64,000 nucleotides of DNA from Lactobacillus sp. ESL0680 (lineage in GTDB: Bacteria; Bacillota; Bacilli; Lactobacillales; Lactobacillaceae). Within the stretch, counting starts at the first letter, position 1. The number at the start of each line of letters is the position of its first letter. This document shows positions 18,982 to 26,652 of this stretch, one piece after another. The position numbers and the translations under genes were made by a program. Under the pieces are notes generated by a model, which worked only from the letters and a program-made list of their open reading frames with translations, made no database searches and had not been told where the DNA came from. The stretch covers positions 1 through 64,000 of the forward strand of contig NZ_CP113945.1 in assembly GCF_029392855.1 (NCBI RefSeq), read 5' to 3'.

Positions 18982-19416
18982 ATGGCGCAAAGATTATTTC
19001 TAGGAGATACAATTAAGTCAGATAATGTTTATTTAGGTATTAGTGATGTTGCGCGAGCTTGTAAAGTCAACGCACGTCAAATTCGTTATTGGATTAAGAT
19101 GGGCTATATTGACACAGTTAATGTTGAAAACGGTGCAATAAAATTGCCGTACAGTGAATTGATTCATGCACGGTTAATTAAGCATTTTTTGGATGAAGGA
19201 TATACGTTATCAGCTGCAGCCAAAAAGATGAAAGAGAATATTGGGTTAGCTCGTGCATATCGAAAGATTTTGACTGAAGGAGTTAAAAAAGTTTCTACTG
19301 ATAAAAATAAGACTATTTTTGATTTTGGCTCTTTGAAAGAAAATCCGGATAAACATGTTTATGGTGTTGAGACTGAAAATGGTATTGAATTTACATTAGA
19401 TAAAGAGCTTTTGTAA
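18982..19416 (+). CDS. MerR-like transcriptional regulator
   Basis: A 144-residue protein with a MerR winged helix-turn-helix at about residues 22-85 (GISDVARACKVNARQIRYWIKMGYI, then HARLIKHFLDEGYTLSAAAKKM). A short effector or dimer region follows, with one Cys in the HTH and no Cys pair for metal sensing. It starts at ATG after AGGTAAGG. It is divergent from the DHA2 exporter and 11 bases ahead of the TMEM175-like gene, so it may control both. The ligand is unknown. Confidence 0.82.
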   Translation: MAQRLFLGDTIKSDNVYLGISDVARACKVNARQIRYWIKMGYIDTVNVENGAIKLPYSELIHARLIKHFLDEGYTLSAAAKKMKENIGLARAYRKILTEGVKKVSTDKNKTIFDFGSLKENPDKHVYGVETENGIEFTLDKELL

Positions 19417-19427
19417 AGGAGCATATT

Positions 19428-20234
19428 ATGCTGTCACATAGTATGAAGAAGCGCTTTGATACATTTGTTGATGCTATTTTGGCTATTGTTATTACAATTA
19501 TGGCGCTTGAATTACCACAGATAAATAGTAAGAATTATGCATTAAACAATGTATTGGTTGCTGTTTTAGTTTATTTTGTTAGTTTTTGTTTTGTTGGCAG
19601 TATTTGGTATCAGTTAGCACGTACATCTGATGAAGTTAAGCAAATTAGCAAAAAAATTATGCTGTTAGAGCTGATGATGGTCTTTATCATTTCGTTGATT
19701 CCTAATTTAACGATGGCGATGGTTGCTAATGCAACCAAATATACGGTTATGCTTTACGGAATGACTCTGTTAATTGTAGAAAGTTTAATGCGAATAGTTA
19801 GTTTTTCGACATTAAAAAAATGTTATTCTAATACCGCAGATTTTATTCGCTCATATTTAGATATTCTGGGTTCATTTACACATGGTACTTTTTTATTAAA
19901 TATAGTTTTACTGATTTTAGGCTGGTTTTATCCCAAAATTGCGATGGGATTTTATTTGTTGATCCCAGTACGTTCATTTTTGACAATTGATAATGAACGA
20001 GTAGAGAATCAGTTAATAACACGAATGAGTTATAGTGAGCGCAAAATATTTGATAAATTATCAATAAAGCAGAAGCGTAAATTAGTTAAGTTAATGCGTT
20101 CGTATCGAATTAAACCAGCAGCAATTACTGTTAAGAATCTTAAGACAAAAAAATGGCAGGCTTTTGTTAAGTCTGTCAGTAATGAATTGAATTTAGATTC
20201 TAATGAAATAGAAAATTGGTTTCTACAAAAATAA
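19428..20234 (+). CDS. TMEM175-family (DUF1211) channel-like membrane protein
   Basis: A 268-residue protein that starts with the family signature: KKRFDTFVDAILAIVITIMALELP at residues 6-29 corresponds to the RFxDAxxAIxxTxxxLEl motif of the pore-lining helix. About six membrane helices fill the first 190 residues, followed by a basic cytoplasmic tail. Bacterial TMEM175 proteins are potassium-permeable channels; the tail is longer than in minimal members. It is co-transcribed with the MerR regulator (GGAGCATATT before ATG). Confidence 0.8.
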   Translation: MLSHSMKKRFDTFVDAILAIVITIMALELPQINSKNYALNNVLVAVLVYFVSFCFVGSIWYQLARTSDEVKQISKKIMLLELMMVFIISLIPNLTMAMVANATKYTVMLYGMTLLIVESLMRIVSFSTLKKCYSNTADFIRSYLDILGSFTHGTFLLNIVLLILGWFYPKIAMGFYLLIPVRSFLTIDNERVENQLITRMSYSERKIFDKLSIKQKRKLVKLMRSYRIKPAAITVKNLKTKKWQAFVKSVSNELNLDSNEIENWFLQK

Positions 20235-20392
20235 TATAGCTTAAGTAAAAATTTTAATTGCCACAAAAAATGACACGTGGTTGGTATTGAGATAGCAAAT
20301 ATTATAAGCTTCTGTATTTATAGCCACATAAAATTTGATAGACTTGAACAAATATAAGTTCAAGTGTAGTATCTTAAATTTTATAATTCCTG

Positions 20393-20540
20393 TGCTATAA
20401 TAAAAGTAAAGAAAAAGTCCTACTGTAATAGGACTTCTTTTGAACAAACAGCACCCGCTTCAAAGGCGGTGGCTGAAATTATATTATTGCTTTAAAAAGC
20501 CGTTATATAACTCGCCAAAGTTAAATGGGACGGCTTTTTA
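20393..20540 (+). ncRNA. putative antisense antitoxin RNA
   Basis: An extended -10 (TGC TATAAT, -10 at 20396-20401) predicts a start near 20408. The transcript would fold a 5' hairpin (AAGTCCTA/TAGGACTT), then a CACCCGC/GCGGTG hairpin, and end at the hairpin AAAAGCCGT/ACGGCTTTT (20494-20539). AACAGCACCCGC in it resembles AACAGTCACCGCCC at 20694-20707 on the same strand, so it could pair with the toxin mRNA 5' region. This layout is that of convergent type I antitoxins; expression is inferred. Confidence 0.55.
20494..20539. terminator. shared bidirectional terminator of the toxin-antitoxin locus
   Basis: AAAAAGCCGT (20494-20503) and ACGGCTTTTT (20530-20539) are complementary, giving A- and T-flanked stems that can end both the + antisense RNA and the - toxin mRNA. 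Confidence 0.7.
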
Positions 20541-20547
20541 AGTGCAA

Positions 20548-20637
20548 TTATTTTTTGTGATTGTCGATATAATCGAGCAATGCAATAATAAACATACCAA
20601 AAGCTAGTATTAAAGTTAGCGCATCGGCAACACTCAA
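20548..20637 (-). CDS. holin-like type I toxin peptide
   Basis: A 29-residue hydrophobic peptide. The TTG start follows AGAAAGG with 10 bases spacing; the sequence begins MSVADALTLILAFGMF and ends with the charged tail DYIDNHKK. The SVxDALxLxLAFGxF pattern is that of the small holin-like toxins of Firmicutes, which insert in the membrane when their antisense RNA is absent. The mRNA should start near 20733 (-10 TATAAT as reverse complement of 20740-20745). The long structured leader includes the GGAAAGGAGACGGTGCTTATG segment, common to all three loci in variant form. It overlaps a different reading frame that is not coding. Confidence 0.7.
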   Translation of the reverse strand: MSVADALTLILAFGMFIIALLDYIDNHKK

Positions 20638-20737
20638 GACTGTTAAACCTTTCTGAAAACTTTACGTGCATAAGCACCGTCTCCTTTCCGAGATAACAGT
20701 CACCGCCCTCAAAACTTTGTTTACTGAGAGTTCTAAT
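20583..20737. repeat. repeat shared with 15751-15905
   Basis: The toxin and leader region is nearly identical to 15751-15905; 20635-20689 and 15802-15856 match over about 55 consecutive bases. The differences cluster in the toxin N-terminal codons and at the C-terminal end, showing duplication followed by decay of the 15.7-kb copy. Confidence 0.85.
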
Positions 20738-20896
20738 TAATTATATCAGATAAATTATTAAATAAAATTAACTATTCTAGTATTTAAAATAGTCAGGTAT
20801 TATCAGTGTAAAGCAGCTTAGATTTTCTAAGCTGCTTTTTGGTTAAGAAATATGCTTAAACTAGAATCGGTATGTAATAAAATTGAAAAATAATTA

Positions 20897-21430
20897 TTAG
20901 GTAAATTGATTAATCATTTTTCTAACAATTTTTTCTATATCATCAGGTTTTAACTTTGCTCCGTCTTTGATCCATTTTAAAAGCGAGTTACATAAACCGC
21001 CAATAATAAAATAGTAGGCATAGCTTTCCTCTTCAATGTTCTGATAATTGCCGTGTTCTATCGGTATTTTAGGGAAAAAATTACCAAAGATTAGGTAGAA
21101 TAAATTATTTTTATCTAAAATAAATAAGAAGTCTGTATATTGTTCCCAAAATTCAAAAAATTGAGTAACTATGTTTGGTAAATCAAACTTTTTTTGTTTC
21201 ATTAATTGTTTGATTAATAATTGCAATAAATTTTCAAGATAATAACTTAAAACATCCTCTAATTTTTGAAAATGTCGATAAAAGGTTCTACGAGAAACAC
21301 CGGATTTTTGAGCTAGCTGTGAAATGGTAATCGTATTAAATGGTTGCTCGAACATTAAATCTAGTAGAGCAGTAACTAATAAATCTTTAGATATTTTTAT
21401 TTGTTTAATCCTGATTTTTTTATCTGTCAC
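20897..21430 (-). CDS. TetR family transcriptional regulator
   Basis: A 177-residue repressor-type protein with an N-terminal helix-turn-helix (TITISQLAQKSGVSRRTFYRHFQKL, about residues 35-60) and a helical ligand/dimer domain. The start is the GTG at 21430, which has AAAGGAG 8 bases ahead; a GTG three codons upstream touches that site and is rejected. It is divergent from the MDR oxidoreductase at 21543, with a GTCACA/TGTGAC inverted repeat between them. The inducer is unknown. It resembles the second module at 22613-24231. Confidence 0.88.
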   Translation of the reverse strand: MTDKKIRIKQIKISKDLLVTALLDLMFEQPFNTITISQLAQKSGVSRRTFYRHFQKLEDVLSYYLENLLQLLIKQLMKQKKFDLPNIVTQFFEFWEQYTDFLFILDKNNLFYLIFGNFFPKIPIEHGNYQNIEEESYAYYFIIGGLCNSLLKWIKDGAKLKPDDIEKIVRKMINQFT

Positions 21431-21505
21431 AGAGTACACTCCTTTGTAGCACTTGACGAAATTCTATTGTGTAAATAATAATGCAATATTATTATATCAA
21501 TAATA

Positions 21506-21519
21506 GTCACAAATGTGAC
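21506..21519. promoter_or_regulatory. candidate TetR operator
   Basis: GTCACA-AA-TGTGAC is an inverted repeat with 6-base arms, 15 bases ahead of the oxidoreductase ribosome site. It lies between the divergent promoters, where a TetR dimer would block transcription. Confidence 0.5.
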
Positions 21520-21542
21520 AGTTAAATCTGGAGGTAATTATA

Positions 21543-22514
21543 GTGAAAGCAATTGTTTACACCCAAAATGGTAATCTTGATGCTTTAAAGATTAAAGATA
21601 TACCTAAGCCTGTTCCTAAAAAGAATCAAGTATTGATACATGTAAAAGCTAGTACTTTAAATATTTTGGATTATCAAAGATTTAAAAATAATAAAAAAAT
21701 CCCATTGTCTATTCGTATTATGAATAGAATGCAAGGGAGTATTGGTAGGCCGCTTGGAGCAGACATTTCAGGCATAGTTGTAGGTTGGGGTGAAAATGTA
21801 AGTAAGTTTAAAATTGGTGATGAAGTTTTTGCTAAAACTTTAGGAACTTTTCCAGCAGGTGGTTGGGCCGAATATGCTGTCGTTGACAAAGATCAAGTAG
21901 GTATTAAGCCACAAAAGCTTTCTTTTGAGCAAGCTGCAGCAATACCAACTTCTTTTGAAACAGCTTTAGGTAGTGTCAGAAAAGCAAAGGTCAAGAAAGA
22001 TCAACAGGTAATGATTTATGGTTCCTCTGGTGGAGTGGGGTTATTTGCTGTACAAATTGCTAAAGCAATGGGCGCAATAGTAACAGGTGTCTGTAGTACA
22101 AGAAATGTACAAATTGCTAAAACTTTAGGTTGTGATTCAGTAATTGATTATAAAAAAGAAAACTTTACTCAAAGTAAACAAAAGTTTGATGCAATTATTG
22201 GAGTTAATGGTAGTAATCCAATTAGTTCATATAAAAAATTATTAACAGACAATGGTATTTTTGTTGGAGTGGGCATGCATCAAATTTTTAAGACAATGCT
22301 TAATGCACCGTTTTCTAAGCATGTTGACTTTTTTGCTGACCCAATGTTTCCTCAAAAAGATTATCTAATGGTTGCTCAAAAATTAGCTAATGAGGGAAAG
22401 CTAGATCCATATATTGATGAAATATATCAGGCAAAAGATATTAAACAAGCCATTAACTATGTGATAACCAAGCATCCACATGGTAAGGTGGCTGTTGATA
22501 TGAATTTTGATTGA
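21543..22514 (+). CDS. zinc-independent MDR NAD(P)H oxidoreductase
   Basis: A 323-residue medium-chain reductase of the quinone-oxidoreductase type. It has the GroES-like N-terminal half (GADISGIVVGWGENVSKFKIGDEV) and the Rossmann motif GSSGGVGLFAVQIAKAMG from residue 160. The zinc-binding cysteines of alcohol dehydrogenases are absent. Start GTG after TGGAGGTAATTATA. The divergent TetR gene suggests induction by a reactive or toxic compound. It is a paralogue of 23275-24231, sharing the GVCSTRN motif and the tail HGKVAVDMNFD. The substrate is unknown. Confidence 0.88.
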   Translation: MKAIVYTQNGNLDALKIKDIPKPVPKKNQVLIHVKASTLNILDYQRFKNNKKIPLSIRIMNRMQGSIGRPLGADISGIVVGWGENVSKFKIGDEVFAKTLGTFPAGGWAEYAVVDKDQVGIKPQKLSFEQAAAIPTSFETALGSVRKAKVKKDQQVMIYGSSGGVGLFAVQIAKAMGAIVTGVCSTRNVQIAKTLGCDSVIDYKKENFTQSKQKFDAIIGVNGSNPISSYKKLLTDNGIFVGVGMHQIFKTMLNAPFSKHVDFFADPMFPQKDYLMVAQKLANEGKLDPYIDEIYQAKDIKQAINYVITKHPHGKVAVDMNFD

Positions 22515-22612
22515 TTGTCAATGCAGTAGTAAACATAACTAATAGCGATACTGTTTGCATTTTTATGTAGGTAACTGCTTTTTATTTGGAAAATATGTTT
22601 AAGAGTATAAAA

Positions 22613-23155
22613 TTAAAGATTTATCTGTGAAATACCATGTAAGTATAGATCATTAATCAAAGTGAACAATTGTTTAGCAGAGATGTCCTTGTTTCGTTTC
22701 AGCCAGAATTGAAACAGAGACAGGGATGTATTAATGTGAAATTCGACCAAATAGTCATCTAATTCAGTATTTGTATGATCTTTATTTGGAAATTTAATTT
22801 CACTTTTAAGCCGTTCTAGAAAATCAAAACTACCATATTTACCCAATAAAGCTTTTAGATAAGTTTCTTTTTCTGTGAAAAATTCTAAAAGGTAGTTTTC
22901 AAAATGATGATTGTCTGTTTCTTTTGGTATCAAGATGATTTTTTGTGAGATATATTTAATTACATCATCTTGAATGTATTCAAGTAGCTCATAGATATCT
23001 GAAAAATATTGGTAAAATGTGCTTCGATTATATCCAGCTAAATGGCATATCTCTTTGACTGTAATTTTTTGAAGAGGTTTGCGACTATATAATTCGCAAA
23101 AGACATTAATAATTTTTGCTTTAGTTTGATTAGTTTTTGATAATTTTTGCGTCAT
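22613..23155 (-). CDS. TetR family transcriptional regulator (second module)
   Basis: A 180-residue TetR-type regulator: HTH at about 27-52 (ITVKEICHLAGYNRSTFYQYFSDI), then a helical C-terminal domain. The ATG at 23155 is chosen because AAGGAGTACTTT precedes it; an upstream ATG at 23179 lacks a site. It is divergent from a second MDR oxidoreductase. The intergenic region has 11-base inverted arms (23168-23178 and 23245-23255) near the two gene starts. It is paralogous in arrangement, and weakly in sequence, to the TetR gene at 20897. Confidence 0.87.
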   Translation of the reverse strand: MTQKLSKTNQTKAKIINVFCELYSRKPLQKITVKEICHLAGYNRSTFYQYFSDIYELLEYIQDDVIKYISQKIILIPKETDNHHFENYLLEFFTEKETYLKALLGKYGSFDFLERLKSEIKFPNKDHTNTELDDYLVEFHINTSLSLFQFWLKRNKDISAKQLFTLINDLYLHGISQINL

Positions 23156-23167
23156 AAAGTACTCCTT

Positions 23168-23255
23168 AAAATCCAACATATTTATAAAAATTGTTTGTTG
23201 ATACAGAAAATAGTCTGTGTAATATTAATTATAAAACAACATTGTGTTGGATTTT
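23168..23255. promoter_or_regulatory. divergent regulatory region with 11-base inverted arms
   Basis: AAAATCCAACA (23168-23178) and TGTTGGATTTT (23245-23255) are perfect reverse complements placed symmetrically just ahead of the two divergent genes. They may be paired operators for the TetR protein or simply mirrored leader sequence. Confidence 0.45.
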
Positions 23256-23274
23256 ATTAAGGAGAATATAATTA

Positions 23275-24231
23275 ATGAAAGCTGTAGCTTGTTATAAAAA
23301 TATTTTATCGGTTATTGAAACAGAAAAGCCTGTCCCTAAAGACAATGAGGTGCTTGTCAAAGTAGTAGCAACTACGCTAAATATTTTGGATTATAATCGT
23401 TTTGAAAAAAGTTTACCAATCAAGGCTGCACTGCAAAATAATAAGGGAAAAATCTTGGGCGTTGAGCTGTCAGGAGTAGTTGTTTCTTGTGGCAAAAATA
23501 TGGCTAATTTCAAAATAGGTGATGAAGTTTATGGCAAAACTTCTGGGATAATTCCTACAGGAGCCTGGGCTGAATATGCGATTTTAGATAAAGATAATGT
23601 TTATTTTAAGCCTAAAGAATTAACTTTTGAGCAGGCTGCAGCAATTCCATCGTCGTTTTCAACTGCCCTAGGTGCTATTAGAAGAACAGAAATTTTACCT
23701 GGGCAAAATGTTTTAGTCTATGGTGCATCTGGTGGTGTAGGACAATATATTGTCCAGATAGCTCAAGCTCAAGGCGGCATAGTTACTGGTGTTTGTAGTA
23801 CAAGGAATGTAAAAATGGCACATAAAATTGGTGCTAAATATGTAATAGATTATAAAACTGAGGACTTTACTCAAGTTAAGCGAAAATTTGATGTTGTTTT
23901 TGGAATAAATGGCTGTAATCCTACAAAAAAGTATAAAAAAGTCATGAAATCTAAAAGTACATATGTCGGTGTAGGAAATACGCAGCAAGGAATATTGGCG
24001 ATGATAAGTTCCTTATTTAATGTCTTTACCTCTAAAAAGGTTTCGTTTTATACCGAACCATTAATGCCAGTGAAAGATTATTTACCGTATGCTAATGAGC
24101 TGGTAAAACAAGGAGAATTAACACCGTTTATTGATAAAGTCTATGCGATTGAAAATATCGCCGAGGCAATCAAATATGTTATTACTAGGCATGTTCAGGG
24201 GAAAGTTGTGATAGATGTAGATTTTGATTAG
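23275..24231 (+). CDS. zinc-independent MDR NAD(P)H oxidoreductase (second module)
   Basis: A 318-residue quinone-oxidoreductase-like protein, clearly paralogous to 21543-22514. The GroES-like half has GVELSGVVVSCGKNMANFKIGDEV, and the Rossmann motif GASGGVGQYIVQIAQAQGG is followed by GVCSTRNVKMAHKIGA and the tail VQGKVVIDVDFD. No zinc ligands were seen. AAGGAG lies 11 bases ahead of ATG. It is divergent from its TetR gene. The two modules look like an old tandem duplication. Confidence 0.88.
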   Translation: MKAVACYKNILSVIETEKPVPKDNEVLVKVVATTLNILDYNRFEKSLPIKAALQNNKGKILGVELSGVVVSCGKNMANFKIGDEVYGKTSGIIPTGAWAEYAILDKDNVYFKPKELTFEQAAAIPSSFSTALGAIRRTEILPGQNVLVYGASGGVGQYIVQIAQAQGGIVTGVCSTRNVKMAHKIGAKYVIDYKTEDFTQVKRKFDVVFGINGCNPTKKYKKVMKSKSTYVGVGNTQQGILAMISSLFNVFTSKKVSFYTEPLMPVKDYLPYANELVKQGELTPFIDKVYAIENIAEAIKYVITRHVQGKVVIDVDFD

Positions 24232-24271
24232 GGTTAATTAATGCAATCCATTAACCAAAATTTCAGTAAAA

Positions 24272-24429
24272 TTGAATATCAATTTTAAACATGCTAGAAT
24301 ATGATTATAAATAAAAAGAAGCCCCATTGGTCGTAGGACTTCTTAACATGAGTTTCCGCATTAAGCGGTGACTTAACGATATTTGAACTAATAACCGGTA
24401 GTCTCTCAAACTAGAGCGGTTATTTTTTT
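24272..24429 (+). ncRNA. putative antisense antitoxin RNA (third locus)
   Basis: TTGAAT (24272-24277), 17 bases, and an extended -10 TGC TAGAAT (24295-24300) form a good promoter with a start near 24307. The RNA of about 120 bases contains GTAGGACTTCTT, like the 20.4-kb RNA, and a CCGC/GCGG hairpin. It ends at the hairpin AATAACCG/CGGTTATT with T7 (24390-24429). Its 3' end overlaps the last codons of the toxin-like gene on the other strand. Function is inferred. Confidence 0.55.
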
Positions 24430-24581
24430 GCCTTAAATTTTTTGAAGACAGCCTTCAGTCCAGTACAAGCATTAACTAAGTTGGTAGTTTCAGTAATTAG
24501 CAGACATAACTGCTCAACTACTATTGCCAATACCAAGATAATTACTGCAATGGCTGAACCAAAGGCAATAACAGTATCCAC
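24420..24581 (-). CDS. small membrane peptide, type I toxin-like
   Basis: A 53-residue frame starting at GTG: one membrane helix (about residues 4-27, VIAFGSAIAVIILVLAIVV), then LLITETTNLVNACTGLKA and a basic tail FKKFKAKK. The AFG core and the upstream leader (AGTGGTGCTTATGGTGTA, AGAAAGGA) resemble the loci at 20.6 and 15.8 kb, but the peptide is longer. An in-frame TAG just upstream excludes a longer start, and the AGAAAGGA site is about 16 bases away, which is long. The mRNA probably starts near 24693 (-10 CATAAT, 24700-24705). Diverged toxin or a decaying copy. Confidence 0.5.
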   Translation of the reverse strand: MDTVIAFGSAIAVIILVLAIVVEQLCLLITETTNLVNACTGLKAVFKKFKAKK

Positions 24582-24849
24582 GTGGGTACTTGACTAATCC
24601 TTTCTGCAAAATTCTAGGAGTTACAGTTGTTACACCATAAGCACCACTTCCTCAGTTTAGAAATTAATCACCGCTAGCTAGTCTCTCATGTTCACTAACA
24701 TTATGGCAAACCTAGAATTAAAGAAATAGCTATCAAAGCAGTCAATTATTAATAGTTTGTGACTAATTCACATTCCAAGCCTGATATTTGGGTCATCTGG
24801 CTAGCTATGGTAAACTTTAGCAGCTATGTATTAGGAAAAGGAGAACAAT

Positions 24850-25644
24850 ATGCAGATTGCTAAAAAAGTACGAGGTTTAACTACTTTTGACTTGAAAATA
24901 ATCGGAATTATTTTAATGGTAGTTGATCATTTTCACCAGATGTTTTATCCACTGGGCGCACCGAATTGGCTGGACTGGTTCGGTCGACCAGTCGCCACTA
25001 TTTTCTTTTTTACTAGTGTAGTTGGCTTTAGCCACACGCATGATAAGAAGAAATATATGGAACGGCTGTATATTTCAATGGTGTTGATGGCGCTGTTCAC
25101 AGCAATTTTGGAAAAAACAGTCCACTTTGAGCAAGTAGTGTTAATCAATAACATTTTCCGTGATTTGTTTATTGGAACAATGTTTATGACTGGTATCGAT
25201 CAGTTTGCGGCTGCTAAAAATGGCAACAAGGCAAAACATATTAGTTTAGGAATTTTATGGTTTGCCTTACCGTTTATTTTCTCAGTGATTACAACACTTC
25301 TTGTTGGTGCAGCTGGCCTGCCATTAATAATTAAGCAAATTGCCCTGGGCATTTTTCCAGCAATTCTCTTAGCCGAAAATAATGTTATGGTTTTGTTAAT
25401 TCCGCTGCTATATTTATTCAGAAACAACAAAAAAATTCAATGTCTGCTGATTGCAATAACCGCGCTACTTTATGGTTTAACTGGTTCAACTCAGTGGATG
25501 ATGATTTTTGCAATTATTCCGATCTGGTTTTATAACGGTCAAAAGGGTCCGGGCATGAAGTATTTCTTTTATATTTTCTATCCGGCACATATTGCCTTGC
25601 TGTATTGCTTAGCTGCATTCTTGTACAAGGTAATTATCAAATAA
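24850..25644 (+). CDS. TraX family membrane protein
   Basis: A 264-residue polytopic protein with about eight hydrophobic segments. It begins LTTFDLKIIGIILMVVDHFHQM and has the conserved WLDWFGRPVATIFFF and FYIFYPAHIALLYCL motifs typical of TraX-like proteins. TraX of plasmid F acetylates pilin, and the fold is related to membrane acyltransferases; chromosomal lactobacillar members are uncharacterised. AAAGGAG precedes the start. It is a single gene followed by a terminator. Confidence 0.85.
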   Translation: MQIAKKVRGLTTFDLKIIGIILMVVDHFHQMFYPLGAPNWLDWFGRPVATIFFFTSVVGFSHTHDKKKYMERLYISMVLMALFTAILEKTVHFEQVVLINNIFRDLFIGTMFMTGIDQFAAAKNGNKAKHISLGILWFALPFIFSVITTLLVGAAGLPLIIKQIALGIFPAILLAENNVMVLLIPLLYLFRNNKKIQCLLIAITALLYGLTGSTQWMMIFAIIPIWFYNGQKGPGMKYFFYIFYPAHIALLYCLAAFLYKVIIK

Positions 25645-25649
25645 GATTG

Positions 25650-25682
25650 AGGGGCACTTCTTCAAGGAAGTACCTTTTTTAT
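25650..25682 (+). terminator. terminator after the TraX-like gene
   Basis: GGCACTTC/GAAGTACC hairpin followed by TTTTTTATTT. Confidence 0.75.
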
Positions 25683-25774
25683 TTGTAATTAATTCGGATG
25701 GTTAAAAATTAATTATAAAGTGCTATTATAGAGTGAAACTATTGATTATTTGATGATTTAAGGAAGGAATTATC

Positions 25775-26638
25775 ATGAAAATTGGCTTTATCGGAACAGG
25801 TGTGATGGGCAATGCGATTTGTCTTAATTTGCTAAAAGCGGGTTATAAGTTATGGGTCTATAATCGCACTAAGTCCAAGACAGATAATTTGGTGGCTGAA
25901 GGTGCTACTTGGTGTGCTAATCCTAAGGCGGTTACGGATGCGACCGATGTGATTTTCACGATGGTTGGCTTTCCGCGGGATGTTGAGCAAATTTATTTTG
26001 GCACTGACGGTATTTTAACAACTGATGTTCAGGGCAAGATCATCGTTGACATGACAACTTCTAAGCCTAAGTTAGCGGAGAAGATTTACGCTGCAGGTGA
26101 AGAACAGGGTGCGCAAGTTTTGGATGCACCAGTTTCTGGTGGTGACTTAGGTGCTAAAAATGGCACGTTGACTGTCATGGTTGGCGGCGACAAGGAAGCC
26201 TTTACGACCTTAAAGCCAGTTTTTGAAGCAATCAGCAGTATGGCGCAATATTTTGGTCCAGCAGGTGCTGGTCAAAACACTAAAATGGCCAACCAGATTA
26301 TGATTGCCGGAACAATGACGGGGATGACTGAAATGCTGGTTTACGCGCAAAAGGCGGGGCTAGATTTGCCGGCAGTAGTCAAAACAGTTGGCGGCGGTAG
26401 TGCTGCTAACTGGAGCTTAAGCAACTATGCGCCAAGAGTTTTAAAAGGTGATTATACTCCCGGATTTTTTAGCAAACATTTCTTAAAGGATTTGCGGATT
26501 GCGCTCGACACAGCTCAAGAAATGGATGTTGAGCTGCCGGCAACGGAAAAAGCTAAGGAACTCTATGAAATCTTGGTTGATGAAAAAGACTTGGGTGATT
26601 TAGGCACGCAAGGACTAATTAAACTGTGGTGGGAATAA
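25775..26638 (+). CDS. NAD(P)-dependent beta-hydroxyacid dehydrogenase
   Basis: A 287-residue member of the 3-hydroxyisobutyrate/tartronate-semialdehyde reductase family. Residues 4-14 form the Rossmann motif GFIGTGVMGNA. DAPVSGGDLGAKNGTL is the substrate-binding motif, and AGQNTKMANQIMIAG carries the catalytic Lys. It is read with the aldo-keto reductase that starts 14 bases downstream, suggesting a shared carbonyl/hydroxyacid metabolism. AAGGAAGGAAT precedes the start. The exact substrate cannot be told; glycerate kinase lies 24 kb away. Confidence 0.88.
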   Translation: MKIGFIGTGVMGNAICLNLLKAGYKLWVYNRTKSKTDNLVAEGATWCANPKAVTDATDVIFTMVGFPRDVEQIYFGTDGILTTDVQGKIIVDMTTSKPKLAEKIYAAGEEQGAQVLDAPVSGGDLGAKNGTLTVMVGGDKEAFTTLKPVFEAISSMAQYFGPAGAGQNTKMANQIMIAGTMTGMTEMLVYAQKAGLDLPAVVKTVGGGSAANWSLSNYAPRVLKGDYTPGFFSKHFLKDLRIALDTAQEMDVELPATEKAKELYEILVDEKDLGDLGTQGLIKLWWE

Positions 26639-26652
26639 ACTAGGAGAATTTA

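Noticed and set aside
20492..20677. A 61-residue minus frame starting MLMHVKF over the toxin locus
   Set aside because: It follows a start-like ATG in the toxin leader, but the hydrophobic toxin-like peptide in another frame fits the known family and has the ribosome site; at most it is a leader peptide.
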